DNA of 64,000 nucleotides, from the NCBI GenBank assembly GCA_965279065.1, contig OZ257134.1:2852001-2916000 (forward strand), given 5' to 3'. The translations under genes and the position numbers were made by a program. Within the stretch, counting starts at the first letter, position 1. The number at the start of each line of letters is the position of its first letter. This DNA is from JAKAXS01 sp965279065 (GTDB taxonomy: Bacteria > Pseudomonadota > Alphaproteobacteria > Rhizobiales > Hyphomicrobiaceae). Below, piece after piece: positions 44,810 to 53,125 of the stretch. The notes beneath the pieces were generated by a model, which was not told the origin of the DNA, did no database searches, and worked only from the letters and a program-made list of their open reading frames with translations.

Positions 44810-45688
44810 ATGGACCGTTTCGCGAGCATGGCGGTGTTCGCAAAGGTTGCGGAGACGGGATCGTTTACCGCTGCCGCCGATGCGCTCAAGATTTCAGGAC
44901 AGATGGTCGGCAAGCATATCCGGATGCTGGAAGAGCACCTTGGCATCCGTCTTCTCAACCGCACGACGCGGCAGCAGAGCCTCACTGACGCGGGCAAGGA
45001 CTTCCTGGAACGAACGCGGATTGTGCTCGCTGAGCTCGAGGCGGCAGAGGCGCTCGCTGCCGACAGTCGGGCCAGGCCACGGGGCGAACTTCGGGTGAAT
45101 GCTCCGGTGACCTTCGGCGCCCACAGCCTCGCACCGCTCCTCCCGGTTTACATGGCCGAGAATCCGGAGGTGACGATCCGCCTCACTCTCAATGACCGCG
45201 TGGTTGATCTCGTCGACGAAGGCTACGATTGCGTCTTTCGCACGGGGCCGCTGATGGACAGCACGCTCATCGCTCGGGGACTGCGGCCGTTGGAACTCAT
45301 CGCCTGCGCGGCACCAACCTATCTGAAGGCAAATGGCACACCGCGGCAGCCTAGCGAGCTTTCGGAACACGAATGCCTGGGGTTTGCTGGAGCGGCGATC
45401 GAAGATCGTTGGGAGTTTAGCGGCAAGGACGGCAAGGTTGCCGTTCGTGTCAAATCGCGCTTTTCCGCCAACAGCGGACAGGCCTTGAAACAGGCAGCAC
45501 TCGCTGGGCTCGGGATTATCTTCCAGGCCGCAGAACTAACTCAGGAAGAGCTAAGGGCCGGCAGATTGGTTCGGGTATTACCCAAGTGGAGGTCCACCAG
45601 ATCGATGCATATCCTATTCGCGCCCGACCGACGGGTTACTCCAAAGCTGCGGTCCTTCATCGAGTTCGCCGCGGCCCGCTTTGGGTGA
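44810..45688 (+). CDS. LysR-family transcriptional regulator
   Basis: The 292-residue protein has an N-terminal winged helix (ETGSFTAAADALKISGQMVG, about 15-34, then LGIRLLNRTTRQ) and a two-lobed effector domain (about 88-290). The start MDRFASMAVF is standard for the CrgA/AaeR-like branch; a TTG twelve bases earlier is less likely. It probably controls itself and the divergent F420-type reductase. Confidence 0.9.
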   Translation: MDRFASMAVFAKVAETGSFTAAADALKISGQMVGKHIRMLEEHLGIRLLNRTTRQQSLTDAGKDFLERTRIVLAELEAAEALAADSRARPRGELRVNAPVTFGAHSLAPLLPVYMAENPEVTIRLTLNDRVVDLVDEGYDCVFRTGPLMDSTLIARGLRPLELIACAAPTYLKANGTPRQPSELSEHECLGFAGAAIEDRWEFSGKDGKVAVRVKSRFSANSGQALKQAALAGLGIIFQAAELTQEELRAGRLVRVLPKWRSTRSMHILFAPDRRVTPKLRSFIEFAAARFG

Positions 45689-45786
45689 GGATAGAAGTCC
45701 CTTTTCCTAGAGTTGTGGGCCCTTGTTAGGTCGGCTTCGGGTCAGAGACGGACAATCTCCGTCCCGTGCGTTTGCTGAGCTGGCAA

Positions 45787-46926
45787 TCATTTGCCCTCCG
45801 TCAACCGGTTGAGCGAAAACAGTGTTAGATCAAATCGACTCTTTGCCTCAATCGCGAGGTCAGCAAGGATTTCTCCAATAGCGCTCGAGAACTTAAAGCC
45901 GTGGCCAGAACAGGGCGAGGCAACGATGACATCTGGATAGCCTGGTAGCCTATCAAGAATGAAATGCTCGTCAGGTGTATTCGTAAACATGCAGGATCTA
46001 AGCGCGAGCAATTCTCCGTCCGCTTCCGGAAAAAATGCTGACAGTCCTCGCCGTAGGGCATCCTCGTCCGCACGGTTTGGCTCACGGGGGAGTTCGTCTG
46101 CCGGTCCCTGTTCTCCCAGATGATGATAGAGACCAATTTTGAAGCCGGGCACATGCCACGTTGGAAATTGGTAAAAGTGCCCAATGTCACTCTTTAGATT
46201 GGATACGGGAAATTTTCCCAGTTCGAACAACTTTGGCTTCTTCGGCTGGAACCAGCCGAGGACTTGCCGCTCGGGAACCGCCAATCCATTCAGGGCTGGG
46301 ATTAGTTCTCCGATCCACGCACCGGCAGCGACGATCAATTGGCCGGCTTCATAGCTGCCACGCGTTGTTCGCACCCGAACCCCGCCCCCAGCGATCGGCG
46401 CGAAATCCAACATGGCTTCCCGGGCGCGAAGCACAGCGCCCGCCTTAAGGGCAATACCGGCTGCGGCGACGATCGCACGCTCGGACGCGACAAAGCCGCC
46501 ATCTTGCTGGTAGAGCGCGACGTAGTTGTCCGGGAGAGCGTAACCAGGATAGCGCGACCCAACCTGGTCGGCAGAAAGCAATTCGTGAGGAAGCTCGTGC
46601 AGCTCGCAGCTTGCGAGAGAACGGCTTATGATCTCGCTGCCACGCTCTCCAATATCGAACGATCCCGTGACGTAGAGAAGCTGTTCGCCTGCCTGCTCTT
46701 CAGTCTCCCTCCACAGCTCATAGGCCCTCCGAAGAATTGGCACGTAGGTCGGATGCTCGAAATACGCCAATCGAATGATGCGATTTACGCCGTGCGATGA
46801 TCCCATGGCATTGGGAATGTCATAGCGATCAAGACCAAGCACGCGCCGTCCGCGTCTAGCGAGTTGAGCGCACGTTGCGGCGCCCATGCCTCCGACGCCC
46901 GCCACGATGACATCATAAGTGCTCAC
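45787..46926 (-). CDS. Monomeric sarcosine oxidase / N-methyltryptophan oxidase-family flavoenzyme
   Basis: The 379-residue FAD enzyme has the dinucleotide motif VAGVGGMGAATC (near 8) and MSOX-like blocks: YFEHPTYVPILRRAYELW (about 53-70), SCMFTNTPDEHFILD (near 314), and PCSGHGFKFSSAIGE (near 345). In MSOX and MTOX the Cys of the second block carries FAD covalently, and it is present here. The family oxidises N-methyl amino acids, giving formaldehyde and peroxide. GTG 46926, five bases after GAGG, makes the best start; a TTG 42 bases earlier adds a poor leader. Substrate could be sarcosine or another N-methyl amine, which would suit a methylotroph. Confidence 0.88.
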   Translation of the reverse strand: MSTYDVIVAGVGGMGAATCAQLARRGRRVLGLDRYDIPNAMGSSHGVNRIIRLAYFEHPTYVPILRRAYELWRETEEQAGEQLLYVTGSFDIGERGSEIISRSLASCELHELPHELLSADQVGSRYPGYALPDNYVALYQQDGGFVASERAIVAAAGIALKAGAVLRAREAMLDFAPIAGGGVRVRTTRGSYEAGQLIVAAGAWIGELIPALNGLAVPERQVLGWFQPKKPKLFELGKFPVSNLKSDIGHFYQFPTWHVPGFKIGLYHHLGEQGPADELPREPNRADEDALRRGLSAFFPEADGELLALRSCMFTNTPDEHFILDRLPGYPDVIVASPCSGHGFKFSSAIGEILADLAIEAKSRFDLTLFSLNRLTEGK

Positions 46927-47463
46927 AGTTGCCTCATCCGCCTTATGGTTGGAACGTAGTAATGTCAAAAACTGCGCGGGCTGCCAGCACTCGTGGAACT
47001 AGGTTCGAACGCTTTGCCTATGTTCGGTTACAACGCCCGAGGATGACATAGCAATGTCTGCAGCACCGAGCAGTCATTGACACGCCGCTAACCTCGCGAC
47101 GTAACGCTTTCTCCGGTCGATTGAGCGACTACCATTGACTGGATCTGGTCGAGCCAAGCAGCAATTCTCGAACGTGCCTCGGCTGAGCACGTTTCCACTG
47201 TGGTCACGCCAAAATGCAGGAAACAATGAAAAAATTGCAATCGCATCCGCCTGGAACGCGGGCCACAACCACTTCTTCGGCCGTCAGCAAATCACTGCGG
47301 TCGCCGCGCAAGGTTGAAAAGTATCGATCACGAAATTTACCGTAGATTTCGCGACGTCAGAAGCAGAAATGATTGGTTTTGCTCGCAAGCTTATTGCTTC
47401 GTACGCGCGTAGCTTCGTGACCGTGTGCCCAAGCCACTTGTACGGCGGACTGCGAGGTGGGCG
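46927..47463. other. Non-coding stretch in the island
   Basis: About 540 bases with only short frames of poor coding character; nothing recognised. It includes AT-rich patches and upstream sequence of the flavoenzyme. Confidence 0.4.
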
Positions 47464-47667
47464 ATGCCCGACCGGGAGGGGGACAGCCTCAAGCAGGCTC
47501 GAGGTCTTCTGCTTGTGGTCTCCTTTATCTACATCGCGCTGATCGGGCCGGCGTTCATGGCGGTGATGTTGAAGGCTGGGTATCCCCTGATCGCATACGC
47601 CGCGCTTCCGCTGCACTGCGCGATATCAGGCGGCCTGATCCTCCTAAATTTAAGGGCGTGGAGATGA
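47464..47667 (+). CDS. Small two-helix membrane protein, hypothetical
   Basis: The 67-codon frame MPDREGDSLKQARGLLLVVS has a charged start and two hydrophobic stretches (about 14-36 and 40-62), with GAGG about eight bases before the ATG. No family recognised. Short length and island setting leave it uncertain. Confidence 0.4.
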   Translation: MPDREGDSLKQARGLLLVVSFIYIALIGPAFMAVMLKAGYPLIAYAALPLHCAISGGLILLNLRAWR

Positions 47668-48257
47668 TGCCGGCCGTCTGACGTGAAACGGGACTCGGAG
47701 CGAGCCGGCTTAGCACCTATTTCGTTTGGACCCGTTCCAGTTAAGCCGGCGACCGTCGTTTCAACGTCGCCCTCGGTCCAAGTGTGGTGTGCTTCCTGCA
47801 GGATCACCTTTGCTCGGTGAGATCCATCGATCACCCTGAGCGTTAATCCGGATCTGGGATTTGCCAGACCGCGGTGACAGGCGCATAATCCTCTTGCGAC
47901 GTATCAACCTGTTTGGTGCAACGGCACTGCGCCCAATCAGAAGTCGCATGCCAACGCGATGGCCAAAATACTCCTGTACGATCATAATCCCGCTGAACAA
48001 GCGCAGCGTTTTGGAGATAAGGACCTCCGCGACTCACGCGTTGGAGATTCTTTCGGGCGAAACCGTTCTGCCCTCCAAACAAGCAAAAGTGATCGACGGC
48101 GATGGCAATCCCTTGAAGAAAAAGGATCTGTTGCGATTGCGAGACAGCGACGAGTAGGAACACCTGGTGGTCCACCCAAATTCTCTAAGGCGCACTCTCT
48201 TTTTCAAGTGCGAGCGCTACAATAATTGGGCGTTGGTTTCGTGGGATTGCATCGCAC
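47668..48257 (+). other. Gap with a possible frameshifted small gene
   Basis: About 590 bases without an intact gene. From 47959 a frame begins MAKILLYDHNPAEQAQRFGD. From about 47990 the next frame continues with ATHALEILSGETVLPSKQ and IDGDGNPLKKKDLLRLRD to a stop at 48157. The two halves read more like one small protein split by a frameshift than like noise, but I know no homologue. Confidence 0.3.
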
Positions 48258-48779
48258 ATGAATCACCTCAACGAGGAAACGGCTCGCGCGATCTTTGAAG
48301 CGTTTCACGCCGCATGGAGCAAGGGCGACATCGATGGAATGCTGTCCTGGTGCCACGACGACGTTACCCATTTCCTGAACACCGGTGCTCCAGACGGAGG
48401 GCCGTTGAGGCTGTTTGGTAAGGCGGAGTTGCGATCATTTCTCCTGCCGATCGCTAGTATCTGCGAGAGCGCAACTGTACCGATCAGCTTTGTCTTTGGA
48501 GACGGCATCGGCAGGGCGCAGATCGAAGCCTATGTCCAGCATCGCAAGACGCGTCACGTCCTCTCAGGCACATACCGGCAGCTCGTGTTCTTCGACGGAT
48601 TCAGGATTTCGGCACTGGAAGAATTTCACGATGCCGCAAAGATGAAGGCATTCTGGGACATGGTGCGGAGTGAGGAGCTGCAAATGAACCGCTCGAATCG
48701 GATTTCTGCGGTTGAGCAAGCGCTGAGACTAGCCGAGCGCGCCCTGCTGAACGGAACTGGCGGATCAGGCCAGAGCTGA
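48258..48779 (+). CDS. SnoaL/NTF2-like domain protein
   Basis: The 173-residue protein has an NTF2-like fold signature: an opening helix pair (ARAIFEAFHAAWSKGDIDGM, about 9-28), CHDDVTHFLN near 32, and beta strands ending in FFDGFRISALEEFHDAAKMK (near 110-130). A C-terminal tail of about 35 residues has a helix rich in Ala/Glu/Arg. Such proteins are isomerases, hydrolases or binding proteins for small hydrophobic ligands. Function cannot be narrowed. Confidence 0.7.
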   Translation: MNHLNEETARAIFEAFHAAWSKGDIDGMLSWCHDDVTHFLNTGAPDGGPLRLFGKAELRSFLLPIASICESATVPISFVFGDGIGRAQIEAYVQHRKTRHVLSGTYRQLVFFDGFRISALEEFHDAAKMKAFWDMVRSEELQMNRSNRISAVEQALRLAERALLNGTGGSGQS

Positions 48780-49126
48780 GCTGGATATTGGCTCTTGCTC
48801 AGGATGTCTCACTGAACAGGTCTGTGTTTGTCTTAGGACTGGTTGTTCTGTCGTCTTCGCAGGCCTTGCTGTGAGTGAGGCGGTGAAAAAAAGCCTGCCA
48901 AGACGACTACATATCGTTCTGCGGCCAGCATGAAGTAGGTAGCGACGGCCTTCGTTCCTGCATGCGCGCCAACAAGAAGCAACTGTCCAAACACTGCGCG
49001 ACGACGCTCGCGAAGTCCGGCGAAGCCTCGAACGCGGATATCGAAAGTTACAAGCGCGAGATGCGATAACTACGCCGTCGCGATGGAACAAGTGGCCACG
49101 GTGCAAAGGCTCAAGCCCTCGGCGGA
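48780..49126. other. Gap without a supported gene
   Basis: About 350 bases. A 35-codon plus-strand frame from 48961 (MRANKKQLSKHCATTLAKSG) is the most protein-like piece but has no supporting signal. Confidence 0.35.
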
Positions 49127-49426
49127 TTAGGCCGCGACCGGATCGGCAAAGGCTTCTGCGATGATGGCCGCGTCACTCGGGCTAGCCCAGACCACCCAGG
49201 AAATCTTCCGCTGGTCCAGAGATTTCTTCAACTCGTGTCCGTTTGGAAGAGAAAAGCCAATCATCACCACATCGATCCGCTTCGAGCCCGTCACGCGGAG
49301 AGCGGCAGGCACCGACCTGACGACGTGAACATCCGCGCCGTTGTCGATGAAGCGTTGGCGTAGGTAGGCGGCCGAGAGGTTTTCGCCATCGGCAATGAGC
49401 ACGGTTTTTCCAGCTAGCATGGTCAT
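49127..49426 (-). CDS. Receiver-like protein lacking the phosphoacceptor Asp
   Basis: The 99-residue protein folds like a truncated response-regulator receiver: VLIADGENLSAAYLRQRF (about 9-26), strand DVVMIGFSLPNG (about 52-63), and VVWASPSDA (about 78). At the position of the phosphorylated Asp it has Gly/Phe (MIGFSLP where receivers have LLDLxLP), and the acidic pair is reduced to one Asp. It is shorter than a normal receiver (about 120). It is probably a phosphorylation-independent pseudo-receiver or decayed remnant. Confidence 0.55.
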   Translation of the reverse strand: MTMLAGKTVLIADGENLSAAYLRQRFIDNGADVHVVRSVPAALRVTGSKRIDVVMIGFSLPNGHELKKSLDQRKISWVVWASPSDAAIIAEAFADPVAA

Positions 49427-49975
49427 AGTGGGTACCTCGCTGCGCCATGCGCATCACGATGGAGCAAGGCCCGGCGACAGGCTTGCAGTCCCATACGACA
49501 GTCCGCCACGGGCAACGGTCCTGACAAAAGCAAAAGCTACGCCCGTTCGGCGTTTATCTAGCCGCTATGTCTCAGGGGCAAGTCCAATTCGATGCTGCGA
49601 TGCAGCTCACAGCGCCAGGTGATTATGTTAAGCTTTACAGAACACTACGCGGGAGGCGTTCGCCTTTCCTGGCCGCAGCAAAATGCGATCGCGTCCGACG
49701 CCTTCATCGGGCATTTCGCCAGAATTTCTGAAGCCCCAAATGCTGACAGCAACAGCGAAAGCCAGCACGCCTAATACTTCCACCACGTTCGGCAGAACCG
49801 ACAACGCCGTCGCAAGTACCCAACGCGAATCTGCTCGCCGCTGAAAATCCGCTATTGCGGAATGGGCGGCGCTGCTGTCGCTCCCGTATAAGTAATGCAG
49901 CTCTTCTTCGTTCCCATACGGGCCCCTCCTCCAACAATGTCGAATTGGGGTCTAATTGGGACGGGGACAACGGCA
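49427..49975. other. Gap upstream of the FadL-like gene
   Basis: About 550 bases. The only protein-like content is the minus-strand frame at 49628-49900, given separately. Confidence 0.35.
49628..49900 (-). CDS. Possible small membrane protein, start unclear
   Basis: An open minus-strand frame of about 90 codons ends at 49628. It carries a polar N-terminal part (LHYLYGSDSSAAHSAIADFQ) and one long hydrophobic helix (SVLPNVVEVLGVLAFAVAVS, then IWGFRNSG), with a basic tail. The frame remains open upstream, but no ATG, GTG or TTG start is found; CTG at 49900 is the only option, so it may be a truncated gene. Confidence 0.3.
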   Translation of the reverse strand: MHYLYGSDSSAAHSAIADFQRRADSRWVLATALSVLPNVVEVLGVLAFAVAVSIWGFRNSGEMPDEGVGRDRILLRPGKANASRVVFCKA

Positions 49976-51250
49976 ATGGCGGCGACGCTCACACTTCGAC
50001 GGATTGGCCTGGTGTCGGGCTTCGCAGTGCTCCAGGCGGCGACATCGGTCGCGCCAGTTTATGCCACTGAGGGATATTTCCTGCATGGCTATGGCGCTCG
50101 CTCGAAGGCGCTCGGCGGGGCGGGTGCGGCCGACACACGAGATGCGACCGCTGCCGCTCTCAATCCGGCAGGCCTGACACACGTCGGCAACGAGGCCGAC
50201 CTGGCTATTTCATTCTTCAGCCCGTGGCGCGACGTCACCGGTTCTGGTCCGCCCGGCTTCACGCCCAGCGGAGAGGTTGAGAGTGACAATCACCTGTTTG
50301 CAGTGCCGAACCTTGCGGTCAGCTACCGTCTTTCACCCAACCCGTTCGCCGACGTCGTTGCCTTCACGGTCTACGGCAATGGCGGTATGAACACGGAATA
50401 CCCCGTCGGGGGCGGCCCCGGCGTATTCCAAAGTGGCAAGGCCGGCGTCAACTTGCTTCAAGCGTTCGCATCAGTGGCGTTTGCCAAGCGCTTCGGCAAC
50501 ATCTCGCTCGGCGTTGCCCCGATCTTGTCCTATCAGCAGTTCAAGGCCACCGGCTTGGGCGCGTTCGGTGTCACCGAGGCGGAACTCGATCGCTCGTTCG
50601 GCGGTGGCGTGCGTGGTGGTGTCGAATGGAGCATCACCGATCGCCTGCGTCTCGGCGTGTCAGGAACATCGCGCATCTATTCGCAGCCGTTCAAGGTCTA
50701 CGACAATCTTTTCGCCGAGGATGGAGACTTCGACACGCCTCCCAGCTTGCAAGCCGGGATCGCCTTGGACGTGGCGCCCAACGTCACCTTGTTGGCCGAC
50801 TACAGACGGATCTGGTTCAGCTCGGTGAACTCTGTCGGCAATCCGTCAACAAATGCCTTGCTTGGCATTCCTTTTGGAGCCGACAACGGTCCCGGCTTCG
50901 GCTGGGACGATGTCGACGCGGTGAAGTTCGGTGTCGAGTGGCGCACATCCCCGACGCTCACACTGCGTGCCGGGTATGCCTACAACACAAATCCGATCGA
51001 CGCGCGGGATGTCCAGTTGAACATCTTGGCTCCAGCGGTCGTCCAGCAGCACTTTACGGCAGGCGCCCAGGTGAAGCTGAACGATCGCTGGGACGTCGAA
51101 GTGGCCGGCTACTACGCGCCGGAAGAGACGGTCAGCGGCTACGAGATCATCGGAAACCCGCAGCATCGCGTTGACATCAGCATGGACCAGTTCGAGCTGA
51201 CGTTGGGCGTCAAGTACCACTTCGATGCCGGGCCAGCCCGGCTGAAGTGA
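49976..51250 (+). CDS. FadL/TodX-family outer-membrane transport protein
   Basis: The 424-residue beta-barrel protein has a signal peptide ending at PVYA (about 32). The mature start TEGYFLHGYGARSKALGGAG is diagnostic of OmpP1/FadL proteins, and ATAAALNPAGLTHV follows near 55. The C-terminus LTLGVKYHFDAGPARLK fits a final barrel strand. FadL homologues admit hydrophobic compounds (long-chain fatty acids, aromatics) across the outer membrane. The ATG at 49976 with GGGGA ahead gives the best signal peptide; upstream in-frame ATGs lack ribosome sites. Confidence 0.88.
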   Translation: MAATLTLRRIGLVSGFAVLQAATSVAPVYATEGYFLHGYGARSKALGGAGAADTRDATAAALNPAGLTHVGNEADLAISFFSPWRDVTGSGPPGFTPSGEVESDNHLFAVPNLAVSYRLSPNPFADVVAFTVYGNGGMNTEYPVGGGPGVFQSGKAGVNLLQAFASVAFAKRFGNISLGVAPILSYQQFKATGLGAFGVTEAELDRSFGGGVRGGVEWSITDRLRLGVSGTSRIYSQPFKVYDNLFAEDGDFDTPPSLQAGIALDVAPNVTLLADYRRIWFSSVNSVGNPSTNALLGIPFGADNGPGFGWDDVDAVKFGVEWRTSPTLTLRAGYAYNTNPIDARDVQLNILAPAVVQQHFTAGAQVKLNDRWDVEVAGYYAPEETVSGYEIIGNPQHRVDISMDQFELTLGVKYHFDAGPARLK

Positions 51251-51357
51251 TTACCACTTACTAGGCACTACACAACTAATGTGCACGTCGTAGCTTTCTG
51301 CATGAGCGTTTCGCTGAACTGGCGCGACGATTCTGCGGGCTCGGCAAGGTGGTGAAA

Positions 51358-51804
51358 ATGCACGCAGTGGTAACGGAATTCACCCCTATTGCCTCCGCAA
51401 TTGGCGGCGCCCTCATCGGTCTCTCAGCCGTATTGCTGCTGGTGTTCTCGGGACGCACTGCTGGCATTTCAGGTTTGTTGCGCCACCTCATTGTGCCCTC
51501 GGCATATGCGCGCTCACTGGATGCCGCTGGCTTCATCACAGGATTGCTTGCCGCGCCTTTGGTGTGGCAGGCGCTCTGGCATTCGCCAATCGAACAGACC
51601 GTTTCGCCCAATATTCCTTTGATTGCGTTCGCAGGGTTGCTCGTCGGATTCGGCGCCGTATGGGGCGGAGGCTGCACCAGCGGCCACGGAGTTTGCGGTC
51701 TTTCGCGACTATCGCCTCGATCCATTGTTGCAACGGCCGTGTTTATGGGTGTTGCCATCGTCACGGTCTTTGTGACCCGTCATCTCCTGGGCGTCTCCGC
51801 ATGA
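51358..51804 (+). CDS. YeeE/YedE-family membrane protein, first half
   Basis: The 148-residue protein has about four helices and the conserved Cys block GGGCTSGHGVCGLSRLSPRS (about 106-125) of YeeE/YedE thiosulfate/sulfur transporters. It is one half of a split pair (PmpA-like); the second half overlaps its stop (ATGA). Such pairs import thiosulfate or related sulfur compounds. AAGGTGG stands before the ATG. Confidence 0.87.
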   Translation: MHAVVTEFTPIASAIGGALIGLSAVLLLVFSGRTAGISGLLRHLIVPSAYARSLDAAGFITGLLAAPLVWQALWHSPIEQTVSPNIPLIAFAGLLVGFGAVWGGGCTSGHGVCGLSRLSPRSIVATAVFMGVAIVTVFVTRHLLGVSA

Positions 51805-52217
51805 GACTATCCGTAAACTTTGCGATCGGTCTGATCTTTGGACTCGGACTGATCGTTTCAGGTATGGCCGATCCGGCCAAAGTTTTGAACTTCCTCGACG
51901 TGGCCGGAGCGTGGGATCCAAGTCTGGCCTTTGTCATGGGCGGGGCGATTGCAGTGGCGGCGCCGGGCTTTGCATTTGTCCGGAGACTTCATGCACCACT
52001 GATCGGCGATCAATTCGAGTTGCCTCCGACACATCCTGTTGATGGCCGGCTGGCCGTCGGCGCGACAATTTTTGGCCTGGGTTGGGGGCTTTCCGGACTT
52101 TGCCCCGGCCCGGCTGTCGTATCGTTGCCGCTGGGTGCAGCGGGTGTCCTTGCTTTTGGTGCCACTATGCTAGTTGGCATAGTGGCGGCGGCAAATACGG
52201 TCGGTCGGAAGAGGTGA
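51801..52217 (+). CDS. YeeE/YedE-family membrane protein, second half (DUF6691-like)
   Basis: The 138-residue partner has about four helices with GLGLIVSGMADPAKVLNFLD (about 14-33) and GLGWGLSGLCPGPAVVSL (about 92-109), the conserved Cys region of the second half. The 4-base overlap with the first half indicates strict co-translation. Together they equal one full-length YeeE. Confidence 0.87.
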   Translation: MRLSVNFAIGLIFGLGLIVSGMADPAKVLNFLDVAGAWDPSLAFVMGGAIAVAAPGFAFVRRLHAPLIGDQFELPPTHPVDGRLAVGATIFGLGWGLSGLCPGPAVVSLPLGAAGVLAFGATMLVGIVAAANTVGRKR

Positions 52218-52291
52218 GAAAAGCGCCCTTTGCTTAGACGTCGGGGCTCACCGACGGGAGGCCATGGGGGATGACTGAGTCGCCGATCATT

Positions 52292-52777
52292 CTAGTGAAT
52301 GATTTCCCAGTTCGTATAGGGCTCGCCACATACCGCAACGATCACATTGCGCGGTCCTGCAATGCCAAGACAACGGCGGCCGCCGCCGGCTTCTCGGGTC
52401 AACTGTGGGATTTCGATTTCACTGCCCGATCGCGTCCAGCGTGTGTAGTTCGGAAGGGCACATGGAACTGCGACGCCAACGAAGAACGGTGTACCAGCCG
52501 TCGCAGCAAGGCAGCGATCAGTTCCTGCCTCTCGGGTGAGCTGCGGGCTCTTAATTTGGTCGCCGGTGAATTCCCATTCAACGTAAGACGCAAGAGGCCC
52601 GTCGCACGGAACAATAACCGCGTGATATGCGCCTTCCTCCGCGTTGATTCCAACGCATCTCGGAGAGCCAGTCTCCGCTGTTGCTGTAGGAGACTTGATC
52701 TTATCAGCCCAGAGTGAGCCGGACGTGGAGCCCAGTACAATTATTGCGAGCGTTAAGCAGCTCATAACTTTGAACAT
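52292..52777 (-). CDS. Secreted beta-trefoil (ricin B-like) repeat protein
   Basis: The 161-residue protein has a signal peptide (about 1-24, FKVMSCLTLAIIVLGSTSGS). Three internal repeats of about 43 residues follow, each with a Cys pair and a closing aromatic: PRCVGINAEEG...PCDGP...VEWEF, DRCLAATAGTP...PCALP...TRWTR, RRCLGIAGPRN...VCGEP...TNWEI. Repeats joined by SPQLTREAG resemble the beta-trefoil lectin fold. GGGAGGG precedes the ATG by five bases. It may bind sugars or be an inhibitor; convergent with the YeeE pair. Confidence 0.6.
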   Translation of the reverse strand: MFKVMSCLTLAIIVLGSTSGSLWADKIKSPTATAETGSPRCVGINAEEGAYHAVIVPCDGPLASYVEWEFTGDQIKSPQLTREAGTDRCLAATAGTPFFVGVAVPCALPNYTRWTRSGSEIEIPQLTREAGGGRRCLGIAGPRNVIVAVCGEPYTNWEIIH

Positions 52778-53078
52778 AACGACCCTCCCATACAATGATG
52801 ATGGTTCGTGCGAGGGAACTTGAAAAGTCGGTGATTGGTGTCGGGTGCCACGTGTAGGCTATTGGGGTATGAACTTAAAAGTCGAAGCTTGGACGTGAAC
52901 AATTCGGACGCACCATCAATTGATCAATGCTACGCTCAACTGCGAGCTTTGCCAACGCCGCTGTCGGCATAAGGAACGTTGATCGTGAAAGGACGAGCCG
53001 TTCCGAAACCTGAGATATCCCCTTGAAGTGTAAGGCCTGGCACGTCGGCCCACTTTCCGGAACTGCCCCTGAAGACCG
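52778..53078. other. Gap at the right end of the island
   Basis: About 300 bases with no start-to-stop gene. A minus-strand fragment from about 53085 to 52936 reads like protein (GDISGFGTARPFTINVPYAD, then SGVGKARS and stop) and may be the tail of a gene cut by the insertion. Confidence 0.35.
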
Positions 53079-53125
53079 CAGATTTTCATTCTGAAAAGAG
53101 GGTTCGACTCCCCTAGGGAGCGCCA
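53079..53125 (+). repeat. attR-like partial tRNA-Glu copy
   Basis: These 47 bases repeat the 3' part of tRNA-Glu from the anticodon stem through CCA, with one G lost in the T arm. The 5' half of the tRNA is absent. It marks the distal end of an insertion in the tRNA gene. Confidence 0.85.

Larger units (their letters stand above)
41209..53125. mobile_element. Decayed genomic island integrated at tRNA-Glu
   Basis: The island is bounded by 48/47-base direct repeats of the tRNA-Glu 3' end and spans about 11.9 kb. It contains unrelated accessory genes in both orientations, long non-coding stretches and small broken frames. This contrasts with the dense operons to the left. No intact integrase lies between the repeats. 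A recombinase remnant abuts the right repeat on its outer side, so more than one element may have inserted here in tandem. Confidence 0.75.

Noticed and set aside
41209..53125. Expectation of an intact tyrosine integrase inside the island
   Set aside because: No frame with integrase motifs was found between the repeats.
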